A stretch of 64,000 nt of DNA from Limnephilus marmoratus (lineage: Eukaryota; Arthropoda; Insecta; Trichoptera; Limnephilidae), in NCBI GenBank assembly GCA_917880885.1, contig OU862912.1:50703117-50767116 (forward strand), given 5' to 3'. Positions 9,901 through 22,900 of the stretch are shown piece after piece. The notes below the pieces were generated by a model, which was given only the letters and a program-made list of their open reading frames with translations, made no database searches and had not been told where the DNA came from. Each line of letters opens with the position of its first letter. The stretch's first letter is position 1. The position numbers and the translations under genes are program-made.

Positions 9901-12900
9901 CGAACTCAGAATCGCTATTGCCATTTAGTGCTCTGAGGTGCTCTTTAACCCTAATCTCAAAGTTTCTATAAGTTCTACCTATATAAAACGAACTACAATC
10001 ATTACAATTGAGTTTGTAAACCCCTGATTTTTTGGTTTTAATTTCGCTATCTTTATTGTTGAGTATATATTTCTTCAATTTGTTATTTGTGTAAAACGCT
10101 GGTTGAATAGTACCGGGAATATTTTTACTAATAATTTTTGACGTATTGTTGTCGACAAATAAAATTCTACGCCAATGTTTATTGTTATCTTTAGAAATAG
10201 GGTAAATATATAATTTGAAAAAATTCTGTTTAATTTAAATACTAAATAAAAAAATTTGAGATTAGGGTTAAAGAGCACCTCAGAGCACTAAATGGCAATA
10301 GCGATTCTGAGTTCGCAGACCATTTATTAAAATATGATCATAGCTTTGACATAAATTCAGGTCTTCAAATATTACATACAGGATATAAAACATCGCAAAT
10401 CAATAATTTAGAAATTTTAGAAATAAGAAAAAATGTTAATTCCAAAGCTGACATAATTAATAAGCAAAAAATTTTTGTTAACCCTGTTTTAAATATCTTC
10501 CCACTTAACCGGCCTTTCTAATAGCTTGGTAATCCCCAATTTTTCGAAACTCCCACCATTGTCAACCCTTCCCCCTCCTTCAATTTCTTCTCTCCATATG
10601 TAATCTATAATTATTTTTTTCACTTTAGTATACTAATTTTAGCACCAGATGGCATTTAAAACGTATTTTCGAAAAATTTGGAGTTACGCAGTCTACGAAT
10701 TAATGCGACGATATTATCATTTTAGTCTTCTTGTAAATGCAGAAAAAATAAATTGTTTTCATTGTTCGTAGGATGCGAACTAAAAAAGATATGGATGATG
10801 GTAAGACATGGAACTCGCTACCCGAGTGCAAAAATAATTAAAAACATGAAAGAAAAGCTACCCGACGTTAAAGAAGAAATTTTGGCTGTGCATGAACAAG
10901 GAAAAGGTTATAATAGTTTCATCATAAATAATAATTCAAAGAAAAAATAATTTAGTTTTATAACTTTAATTGTGACCTCCTACTTCCATCGTTATGGACT
11001 ATTTCAACGAGGAGAGACTTGCACCTATGACATCTGGGTGGGTATGCAGCGCATTTGTCCACTTGGCTACTGACAAATCCTTTTCTTTGAATGCAGTTAT
11101 AATGAATATTAAATTCTTAGGTCCTGGTAATATTTTGATGGTTATAAACATTAATATCTCATCAGGTCAATGGTTATAAATGAATATATGTTTTACAAAT
11201 ACCTTTTAGTTTGCCGTGATGACTTCATTATTACGAGGCAAGTTAGATTATAATTTCCATTCTTACAATGCATCCAGGTTATTTGACATCTAACCAAATA
11301 GCTGCTTTGAAGGACTGGTTGCCAGTTAACGTCGAGGTTTCTGAAGAGAAGAAACTGGTGCCTGAAGGAGGAGATGAAATGTTTCTCCTAGCGCAGCGGA
11401 TGCAAAAACGCTTCAGAAATCTCCTTCCGGACAAATTTGACAGTAATATAATAAAGGTAGAAACTCCTATATGAATTTATTATCATTACGTTTAAAAACC
11501 AAATCCCATATTTTACCACTTAAATTTGCTTCTCTCTTTTGGCATTTTCTTTCTCTGGCATATTTTTTTCATTTTTCTCTTTTATTTTTAAGATAAGACA
11601 CACCTCCACCGAAAGGGCTAATGAAAGTGCTAGGCACTTTGCTGCCGGTTTATTCGGAGAAGGCGCTAAAGACGTCAAAACCATTCCATCCCTTCATGAA
11701 CACGATCCAGTTTTAAGGGTAAGAGTTAAGTACAGCATATTAATTTATATCAAAGATTTTAGTTCTATGTGAACGTTATAATAATACAACATTTAAAATC
11801 AAACAATTTTTAATAATATACACTAATGCCATCTACCAGAAGTATTTAAAATCAAAAGTAAGAAAATAAGTAACAATCGGCAGTGGGAGAATAACTTATG
11901 ATGTCAGTTTAATATGCATCAGATAGGTGGCGTTAATGCATAATAAAATAAATAATGTATTAAGTTTTATTATTTTTTAAGAATATAGTTAAGAAAATAT
12001 ATTTTTTTTATTTATTTATTTTATTCAGGTTCTCCTATAAAACAGTTATACACTAAAAAAATATGGAGGAAGTTATCTTTATCTTAGGTTTTCGTAGTTC
12101 ATTTTTTTAAGCTGCTGATTACAACATTTTTTATTTTCATTTCAGTTTTACAAGCGGTGTAAGCGCTGGCGGCAGGAGGTAAAAAAGAATACGCAAACTT
12201 ATACAGAGCAACAGCTATACTTGAATGGTAAGGAAATGAAGGATGCCTTAAAGGAAATATCCAAGAAGTTTGGCTTTCCAAAGAGCCTTTCTCAAGGTGA
12301 GTTGCATTGGATCTTGCTTGTTTTTTCCCAAGTGTTAGACTGGCGATGGTCAACCTCTTTAGCCGGAGGGTCAATTTATCCATTTTTAATTTGGGAGTAG
12401 GATACCCACAGCCTGACATGGTTAACTGTGCAGTCGGTGGTGTCGCAAACCTATTTGTCTTTTATAAAATGCTAATTTTTTAATAAAACAATCGTAGAAC
12501 TCAAAAAAATATAGCACAGCACATGAAAAATTTATACCTCCTAGGCCAAACAATAAATGCTATCGATTTTTACCATTCTGAAAGAAAGAAAATATAGTAC
12601 TTCGAGTATTGGGCAACTGTTGATTTTTTCGTTTGGAAAGTTAAACAAAATTTGGTCAAGAGATCTCTAATATTTTGTAAACCTTTAAAATGTATCAGAA
12701 ATAGATTTCAACAAGAATAGCTCTGCGTTGTGAATATGTAAGAAAAATCTTATTATTTTGAGCAGCTGATTCAAAACTTTGTAGAAATACTGAAGTTTTC
12801 CGCTCAACCTTTTTTTGAAATAACGGAAACCATCAGAGATAAAAATCAACAATTAATTCGGGGAAGGCTAAGTAAATGAAGTAATCCAATAAAGTTTTAT

Positions 12901-15900
12901 TATATAATGAAATGTTACTTGAAAAGAAAACAAACATATCGAAACATGTTTACAAGCGCCGTTAAAAAAAGAAATGCATGTAAAATCTCCATATATCTTC
13001 TGATTTCATCCGCTTTTGAATTAAATGAAATGTTCACTTAAGTAGGTACGTAGATATTATTACATACATCACAGATAGGGGGTATTTCACCGTCCTCCTC
13101 ATACGTTATCCTATGCAATGTAAATTTTCATTAAATGCAACACGATTTATTTATTAAAAAAGTCCCGAGTTTACTATTCGGTTCTTGAACCTATGAATAG
13201 TGGCTATATACATGGGCATAAGCAAACTGGGCCAAGGTGGGGTCAACCGAGTCGCATTTTCAAATTTAAAGCACTTTATAGTATGGGTTTTCCTTCTTCC
13301 ATTCGTATTCTTTGTATTCATAGAGCCTATAGATCCGTGGTCGTCAAACTGCGGGCCGCATACGGCCCGCGGCGGATATTTGTGCGGCCCGCACAAATAC
13401 CTGGCGTTTTCTATTTAAATATATTTATTTTCATCTATTTTTTTGTAGCCCGCACAAATATCTGTCGTTTTCTTTGTAAATATGTTTTTTTCATGTACAA
13501 TTAATTATACTATCCGTTTTTTTTGCGGCCCGCACAAATATCTGCCGTTTAATTTTTAAATATTTTTTTTTTTTCATGTACAATAATTCTATCCGGTTTG
13601 TTGCGGCCCGCACAAATATCTGCCGTTTTCTTTTTAAATATATATTTTTCATGTTTAAAATTAATTATATTATCCGTTTTTTTACAATGAATTATATTGT
13701 CGTTTAAGGGGGGCCATAGAAGAAGAGAAAATATGGCCAAAAAAGACCAAAAACACGCTTATCACAAAGCAAAATAAACTTTAAATATGTTAATTTTTGT
13801 GATTGTACATATTGTTATCATTTTTATCACGTGTGCGAAAATTCACACATTTCGATAGTTCGGGAAGTGGATGAAAATTGAACTGAAAGATTCCATTACA
13901 GATACAAACACAATTAAAAAAAAATAATAATAATATGATTTTACGTGTATTATTATTATTAAGAATTGACACTATCATGAACAAAAGAAGGAAGGAAGCC
14001 AATCCGGTACTTAAATACAAAATGATTGCTTTTTTAATTTGCTAAACAAAAAGGTACAACACCCCTCCCCCCCGAAAAAATAAATAAGTGTGCGGCCCGC
14101 GGTGATACCTCACATTGTCCTATGTGGCTCTTGACCAGAAAAGTGTGACGACCGCTGCTATAGATGGAATATGATATAGAAGCCTACTTTTTTCGATACC
14201 TACTCAAATTTTTTATTTTTTGCCCCTCCCTAAATCAAAACCTGGCTACGCCCATCGCTGTATGTAGGATAAGTTAGCCGAGTTTTTTTTACGTATTGTG
14301 AGTATTTATTTGTTTATTTATTAATTATCTAAGCTATCAGGAGGATGGTGAAATACTCCCATAATTTCATAATTGATGTGAAATATCCTGTATTAATTAA
14401 TGAATTCAAATTTACTTTGTTATTTAAAAAAAAAACTAATGATTGTTTGAATTCAGACAAGCCATAAAGTCATCTACCTATAAATCAAAAAAAATTTTTA
14501 TTTTTATTTAGAATTTTATTTTTATATTTGCAATGTGTATTTTTTTGTTTAAATTTTTGTGGGACGATTTTTCAAGCTGTAAATTTCTAACGATTTTAAT
14601 TTGTCAGCAAAAAAATATTATTATAGTTTGGTTTTATAAAGAAAATTGGCATTATGTATTTATTTTTGAAAAGCAATGTGATCATATAATTGTAATATCC
14701 CGTGACTTTTCAGGGCAAGGGCGGATCCAGGGGGTGGGTCATGGGGGTCATGACCCCCCCCTGGGCTGGGTCCAGGCAGGGCCGGATCTACGAAATCTAG
14801 CGCCCTGTGCAGTAGGTACCGATGGCGCCCCCCCCCCCCCTACATTTTTATTTTGATTAAAAATTCGTTTACCCCGATTGTTTTTTTTTTATTTAATTTT
14901 TTTTTTACACTAATTTATCAAATAAAATCAAGACATATAAAGGGTGTAACCCTATCTAAAGTTTTCGAATAAATAAGCCACGATCTATGTAATTCTTCTC
15001 CATTAGGCAGTTTCTTGTAATAATACTTAGTATTAAATTTACGCTTGTTCGTAATAGGAAAATCAAAACCTTTCAATTGTACAGGACCTTCCTGAACTAA
15101 TTAACTAATGGAATTTTGAGTTTTGAAACGAGTTTTTTTATGTCATTATGCTCTTTAATTCTAAGTTTTAGATTCTGCGAGCCTGAAAGTTTTTTTAAAT
15201 TATTGTTCTATTCATTGTAATCCACAATCCACAACCTCTAACAACCAATAGAAATTTAGTTATTAATTAAAAAATCTAATATAACCTCAAATTTGTACCT
15301 TGCATTTCCATTTCCCCTGTGTTCTGTGTTGAGCGAACAAACACGAACGTATCTATGGTATCAACGGCTCACGAAAGATGCTTACACTGATTATTACTGA
15401 CTGTAAAATAACAAATCTAATAGAAATTAATTATAGGTACATTTAACGAACTTCAACTGTCAAATCAATGATGAAACTGTTAAACAAGTTGCAACCTTGC
15501 AAACCGTGCGATGTTTATGTTAATGAAATTTTGAATTTAATGAAGATTTCATAAGAAAATGGTCTTTAAGTCCCTTCTCCTAGAGATTTAAATCGTACAA
15601 AAGCATTTTGAAAGGCGCCGTCTGTTTGTTTGTTCTCTTGAATAAAAGTACGGCGCTGTGATTGGTTAATGAATTTGGATCGCACTCATCCGTCGTAAAA
15701 GACGGTAAAAGATATATGGAAAAATAGATCTTACGTTTAAACTAAATATATGGAATTTGTAAAAAAAATCTGTAACTGACTATAAATTCGTAAATCGTTG
15801 AATTTCGTTGAATTCAAACCAGATGCGTGCGCAGTCTGTATCTTTGGAAAGTGTTGCTAGAGCGTAATAATTATTTCGTACTACGGGTAATTTTTAAAGA

Positions 15901-16896
15901 TTCAGGGAATATTATAACAAATTTTTAATACAATATTTATTTTCTCACGGCGCCCCTTCGGAGTTGGCGCCAGGTTTTTTGCACGTTTTTGAACGTATGG
16001 CAGATCCGGCGCTGGGTCCAGGACCTAGGTGGACCTACTTTTTACTTTGTATCTATTATTATCAAAATTAAATTATAAATTCTTGTGACTTGACCACGAC
16101 TGTGTGACCCCCCCTGGCGCTATGTGACCCCCCCCTGGCGCCAAAGCTGGATCCGCCCTTGTTTCTGGGGCCTCCGCTATAATCATAATATTATATTTCA
16201 TTCAAATTGTGGAGTAATCTGAATTCTTGACAGATTTGTTGCAAATTTGTAAATGGCAATAAAAATAATTTTCCGTTCAAAATATAATATTATTAGTGAT
16301 TAGGTATTTTATAGCTTATCCAAATTCTTTAAACAATCAGTTACTAGTACAATAAAAAAAAAAAAATCTTTAAATTTTTTTAGACGACACTAGAATTTAA
16401 AGCGTTTTGAATTTGTTGAACCAGACTTCACGCAAGACTAACTAATGCACTACACAAAGAATGTTTGTTTATTCTTGTTATTAAGTTACTATTTTAGTAC
16501 TTGCCAGAATTGGTTCCATGCCAACTGAGAACAAAGTCAACTCAACACCTCTTTGAAAAGTCATTAAAAGCTTTGAAAAAAATATTCTAAAATATCCCAT
16601 AACCTAACCTAACTTAACAACCTATTTAACCATTTTTTTTATATATTTTTCTCATTACTCGAAATGACTTTTCCGAGGTGGTTCTGCATTGGTTTCATTC
16701 GGAGTTGTCCGGTCACCGCCAGAATTATGCATCACAAAACAAGGTATTATTTTTGTTCACGCTAAAAATAACATAAAATTCATCATCAATTTACAATGGA
16801 AAAATCACGGATAATTATTATTTATAAGGTAATTTACATGAAAATTAAAAATAAAATTAAAAAAACTCCAAAATTATATCGCCCCCGGGTGGACTC

Positions 16897-16936
<40 letters not shown>

Positions 16937-19900
16937 AATTGCGCCACGGAGGCCATGTCTACGGTCGACAATATACGCGTATTTTTACTGTGCCGCTCTC
17001 AGATTCGTGAAGGAAAAATAAATAGTTTCTTGGCCTCCCTTGACTTGGCCCGATAAAAATTGTTGCTATTTTTCACACTTTCACACACATCGATTGTACA
17101 AATTTTTGATTCACCATCACTCTGCGGTTACTTCAATCGAGTTGAACGGCTTTTCAACGTGAATAATTAAACAAAACTATATTATGGCGATGAATGTAAA
17201 AATACTTTCGTTTGCATTTTGAATGTATTAACGGATATAACAATCAAAACCCGTTATAAGTTATAACTAACAAATGTTCATCATGCCGTTTCCCCGCAGG
17301 GGTAGGCAGAGAGGACGGACCGCCAAACATCCCGGTCTTGGCACACATTCCTTGCCTCGTTTGCATTCATACGACGTCTCATACATTCTCTTCTATTATT
17401 CTGACTCTTGACATGGCCCGACTCAAGCATCTGATTCACTTGGTCGTGCCATGTCTTTCTTGGGCTTCTTTTGCATTTTCCTTCTATGAGAGAAAGAGGC
17501 ATCTTTCAGCAGCGATTTCGTAGTACAACTCAACTTTACTGTACTCAACTAGGTACCTACCCAATATGTTTTTTCCCAAACGTTGAATAAAAAGAAATAC
17601 TTTTCCTTCTTTATTCCGTGTTCTCGAATATGGTTCGCATCTCAATATTAGTGTTCGCCAACGACCATACCATGTTGAACACACCGGTTCTCGTCCGATC
17701 ACCGAAGTTAAGCAACATTGGGCGCGGTCAGTACTTGGATGGGTGACCGCTTGGGAACACCGCGTGCCGTTGGCCCCCTTTTTGTAATTTTTTTCCGTTT
17801 TCTAAGGGTGACCACTTGGAAATACCGCCTGCCGTTGGCCCCTTTTCTTTTTTGTGTTTTTTTCATCTTATAATTTTTTTTTCGCGTTTTGTTGTTCTAC
17901 AATAATATTTTTACTGCGATTAAAAACAAAGAATTGTGTTGAGATAAAGTCGTGTGGCGTTTCATCCTTTGTTCTTACTTACGTTTAATTTTTAGATGTA
18001 TTCAAAATTAATTTTTAGGAGATAATACTTTTTTATGAAACAAATACCTAAATAATTTTACTGTTAAAATAGAAATACTATAAAATAAAATATTTACATA
18101 GTTAAAAAAAAAAAAAAAACAAAAAATATATTCTAGCAGAACGTGGTTTCGATCCACGGACCTCTGGGTTATGGGCCCAGCACGCTTCCGCTGCGCCACT
18201 CTGCTCCATACCCGTCGCCTCAAAAAGTCGTATAACTAAGGCGGGGGTTACACTCGTAATTAAAATTTACGGATTACATAAGATTTTGACAGGTCACTCA
18301 CAGGAGCGTTCACATATGCATCCGACTTTTGGTAATTAATGATCACGGAAGTTGTTCGGAAGTTCGACCTGTGTAAATGCTCATGCGACCGTTTACATCT
18401 GTAAATTTATTTGCAGTAAGATGGCTTCCTGTCAACAACGACCTGCTACTGTCAAATTTACGGGATTTTGTCAATAAAGACGAAAAGGCCCAAATAAAGT
18501 ATTGAAATAGATTGTGGCTTTAATTAAACAATTCTCCACACACTTTTGTGCCATCAAAGGCGGCAATTAATTTCGTTTCATCCGAATGACAGCTACCTGA
18601 CATCTGCTGACAGCAACCGACTTCGAATTCAAAATTTCAAATACGTAAATGTTAAAAACAAAAACATTAAATTGGAAAGGATTGGACCGATAATTGAATA
18701 GAAGGATACTCATTTTCCAGAAAACTTAAATAAGTGGAAATAAATACTAGTTTTGTAAGAAAAAAATCCTATGAAAACAATTGTCTTTTAATTTTTGACA
18801 TTTCACAACGGTGCGCGGCGCATTTCGGAACTATTTCTTGCGGAAGTATCTTAGCTTATCAAACTGATTTTATAAGCTGTAAGAAGGCTGGAAATTCGCG
18901 CGGGCACGATTAGACCTGTCAAAAAACTTCCGAAAGAATAAGTTCTGTAACTTGCTATAAATTACGTTAAGTGGCTTTTGGTGTCGTTTACATTGGTATT
19001 TTGGCCATAAATCGCTTACAAGAGCGATTTACAGGAAAAAATTTACGAGTGTAATCCCAGCCTAATAAGGAGGGGTTATGCGGAATACACTTGGATCGTT
19101 TTTTTTCTGTGCGCTTTTTAATTTCGTTGTTCCGTGTCAGTATTGAGTAGGTAGATATGTATGAACGAATCAATGAATAAGTATACCTAATCGATTTCTT
19201 ATGAATGGAATTGTAAAAATATAATTTCCAAAAATCAAACTTATGGCGCATTCGCATAGGTACCTACCTAGGTACCTGCTATAAACTTAACATTACGTTC
19301 CATAGTTAATCGAATTAATTGCTCTGATGGACGATTATGTTGACCGTAAAATGGACGTAGTGAGCGACACGTATTTCGAACAGAACCATGATTTTCAAAA
19401 TAACTTTGCACAATTTGGAAGCGTTGTTGAGGCGTCAGTCTATTCATGTTGAAATGCCAATATTGCCAAACCAGGGTTGCCAACTGTAAAAAAAATTCCC
19501 TCGTACGGATGCAGCTAAAATCTCGTACTTTGACTTTCAAACCTCGTACATTTATTACAACTACTGGATTTAGGACTTTTTACTCAATGAAATAAACTAT
19601 TGTAAGTTTCCTACTAAATAAAACACCCCCTTTGTGTTGTATTTAAAAAAATCTTTACGTTAAATCACAAAAAATTAAATGTAAGTCAAGGTAACATAAT
19701 TTACATCTCCTCTCCAAATATTATGTCAGGAACATCCTCACTGTCATCGTTTTTTTCTGCCGTATATTTTGTCTGTTGTCATGCGGCTATACATTTCTTT
19801 TGTGGGTTCAAAATTGACGCAGTTCCCAGTACGAGTTGAACCTTTTGCGCTTTCTGCAGCAAGAAGTGTGCCGTTCACTGTTTCCACAGTTAGCCGGTTT

Positions 19901-22900
19901 CTTATATCTGTTTTAATTAAATTTACCTTACTAAAAACCCGCTGGCAGTCAGCATTCGCATGGGGTAGGGATAGTGCAGAAAGGGCAAAATGAGCTAGCT
20001 TGGAAGAGTCTTCGATAATTATATCCATCATAACTACAAGTTCTGATAGATGGCACTAGTTTTTAATGTTATATAATAGTGATGCAAAACGTTCGTATAG
20101 CCATAGGTATTATCAAAATCTCGTACATAATTGTACGAGGTTGATAGTGTCCTCGTACCTCGTACGGAAGGCCACAAATCTCGTATTTGTACGAGGAACC
20201 TCGTACGTTTGGCAACCCTGTGCCAAACCAAACTACTTAAACATAAATCACTTGACAGCTGACAAAATGGTCGCCAGTTAAAAAAGTGTTGCCAACTCAA
20301 AGTTCTATATCTCCATGTACCTTAATCACACCTTTCTTATTGGATTAACATTATTCGAATCCAAAACACTTCAATCTTTCTCTTATATACTAAGGAACGA
20401 ATCACATTTAGGAAAATAAATACTCTGATCAAATCCTTGTACTATTTTACCGCCGATCGTAAAATTTTGCTTTTGTTTTCAAAATACGTTTATTAAATAA
20501 CATATTATACCTACACATGGTTCCCGATTATGTCCCCTGCGTGCGAACTGTACCTAAATTTCTCTAAATAAACAATGACAGTGTTAATCTCTAGTGACCT
20601 CCCAGGTAAGTATGGTCCAGTATCAGTGGTGGATACAGGGGGGGGGGGGGGCTTGGCCACCCTAAATACAAGAAAATATTTCTTCAATCATTCGCTCTAC
20701 ATGTCTAAACTATCTAAGCGTCCCTTTCTTAATCTTACTTATTACGCTTGTATCAGCCTTGCATTATTTTCATATTTTTTTCACACTATCATAGATGGCT
20801 TTCTGTAGCATTTAGTCCTTCCTCTGCCAGTTTCATGCTTCACTGCCATACATCAGGGTTGGTACCCCGGTGCGTAGTCGGGAAACACGCCAAACGCGTG
20901 CCCAACATTTGTACACGGTTGATATTATCTATGATACCTACTTTCTTCCTTATTCTACGCTGTGATTGAAAAACGAGACATGTTAAATTTTATTTAAAAA
21001 ATAAAGGGTGTTTAAAGATTTTTGGTGTATTTTTCGCCAGCCATGTTTCGTGCTACTATAGTCGAACAGATACCAAATGCACTCCCAAAATTTCACACGG
21101 GGATTAACGTACAGTCAAAACTCCGAAAAACCCAAACTCGAAAGGCACTCCACCATTATATTATTAATATTTTTATATCTTTCATTTCTTATTATTTATA
21201 CGTCCCTTGTAAATTCCTATTTTCGAAAATACATTAAACTGGATTCTAATAACAATATTTCAGACGATACCTAATAATTACAAGCTGCGAAACAAAATTT
21301 AGAAATTCCATTGGCGGTTATTCCCGTGAATTAGGCGACTAAATCCTTTGGAAATTCCATTGTTATTTATATCATGCTACCTATAAAAGCAAACAATTAA
21401 TGATTCCACATTTAGTAATAAGTACTGTATTGACATCATAAGATCAAAAACCAGTCCATTACTTTATTTTCGATTGAATAACTATACTTTATCAATGTCA
21501 TTTTGACTCCGTTTATTAATCGGTGTGATTGTAATTACATATTGCGTGATCTAATATCAACGATACGAATTGCAGGCAGGCGAAAAAACGATAGTTTATA
21601 ATGTTATCAAGTTTTTCCAAAAAATCCGTGACAATCCAGAATACATCAAAACATTGAACTTCAAGCAAGTACATAGGACTGACGACATCCATACATTTAT
21701 TGGCAGCAGGCTTGCGGCCTCAACGGGATTGGAAGATTTTAAAAAGGATGTTGTGCGTTATAAGTACTTTGCAGGTTGATAGGGATGTCCATTGTCCACC
21801 TGTTATTTTATTGTGGTGTCCCAATCTGAATTCTTTATTAAGTACCTACCCAGGGCCGGATCTACGAAATCTGGCGCCCTGTGCAGTAGGTACCGATGGC
21901 GCCCCCCCCTACATTTTTATTTTGATTGAAAATTCGTTCACCCCAATTTTTTTTATTTTTTTTATTTAATTTTATTTTTTTTTACACTAATTTATCAAAT
22001 AAAATCAAGACATATAAAGGTGTAACTTTTCCAAGTGACCTGGCGGTAGCTCTCACACTCGTTTTTTTTAAAGAGAAGATCGCCAGGAGCCCTATACTCT
22101 CTGAATCTATTGGGTAAACATAAATTATGGTGCTATTTTAATTATTTTAGGAAAAACTCTTTGCAAGTTATGCTTTAAAATAATTCAACGAATTGTTTGT
22201 TTGTGCCCGTACCATGATTTAAAATATAGGATACGAGACAATGCGGGTGGTTTCGCTGAACTAGGTCCATTAGACATTCTTGAGATTTACTGCGTTTTTG
22301 TACCTATATACCCAACGCGAAAATTAGAAAAAGCAAATACAAATACGTTCTCATGGCAACGTACAACACAAGAATAGCATATACAGCTTCTGACTAGCAA
22401 CAGGCAGTCCCAACGAGAGACAGTGAGCAGTGATAATAAGAATATAACCTCAAATTTGTACCTTGCATTTCCCCTGTGTTGAGGGAACAAACACTAAACA
22501 CTTAGTATGGCTTACGAACAAAAATACCGCGCTGTGATTATTGAATTTGGATCGCACCTATTCGTCGTAAAAGACGGTAAAAGATATATGGAAAAATAGA
22601 TCTTACGTTTAAACTAAATATATGGAATTTGTAAAAAAATTCTGTAACTGACTATAAATTCGTAAGCCGTTGATACCAACCCGATGCGTGCGCGTTCTGT
22701 TTCTTTGGAAAGTGTTGCGAGAGCGTAATAATTATTTCGTACTATGGGTAATTTTTTAACGATTCAGGGAATATTATAACTAAATTTTAATACAATATTT
22801 ATTTTCTCACGGCGCCCCTTCGGAGTTGGCGCCAGGTTTTTGCACGTTTTTGAACGTATGGCAGATCCGGCGCTGTACCTACCTATGACCTTTATGGATA

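Larger units (their letters stand above)
8149..10636. mobile_element. Penelope-like element pair in inverted orientation, split by a hAT
   Basis: A minus-oriented 3' part (10250 down to 9906, then 8474 down to 8149) and a plus-oriented part (about 10255-10636) share an inverted repeat over their last ~370 bp. The minus copy encodes KSGVYKLNCNDCSSFYIGRT, a GIY-YIG nuclease motif placed after the reverse transcriptase in Penelope-like elements. The plus copy continues the same protein (VKEHLRALNGNSDSEFADHL) to a stop at 10519-10521. Both are 5'-truncated, lacking RT. The pair sits in MINPP1 intron 1. Head-to-head partial copies are common for this group. Confidence 0.85.

Noticed and set aside
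10994..11179. ORF MDYFNEERLAPMTSGW inside MINPP1 intron 2 as an extra exon
   Set aside because: Exon 2 to exon 3 already joins in phase and gives the family sequence; this ORF has no matching splice sites.
13154..13504. Cys/Gly/Pro-containing ORFs in three frames
   Set aside because: They cross the hAT terminus and its GGCCCGC repeats; no family match and no splice context.
17484..17702. ORFs overlapping 5S copies (also at 23882-24109 and 28712-28918) with MIGREPVCSTWYGRW
   Set aside because: They are antisense translations of the 5S rRNA gene, not proteins.
20625..20655. hAT end CAGTGGTGGATACAGG
   Set aside because: Only one terminus found; no matching second end or duplication, so not called as an element.
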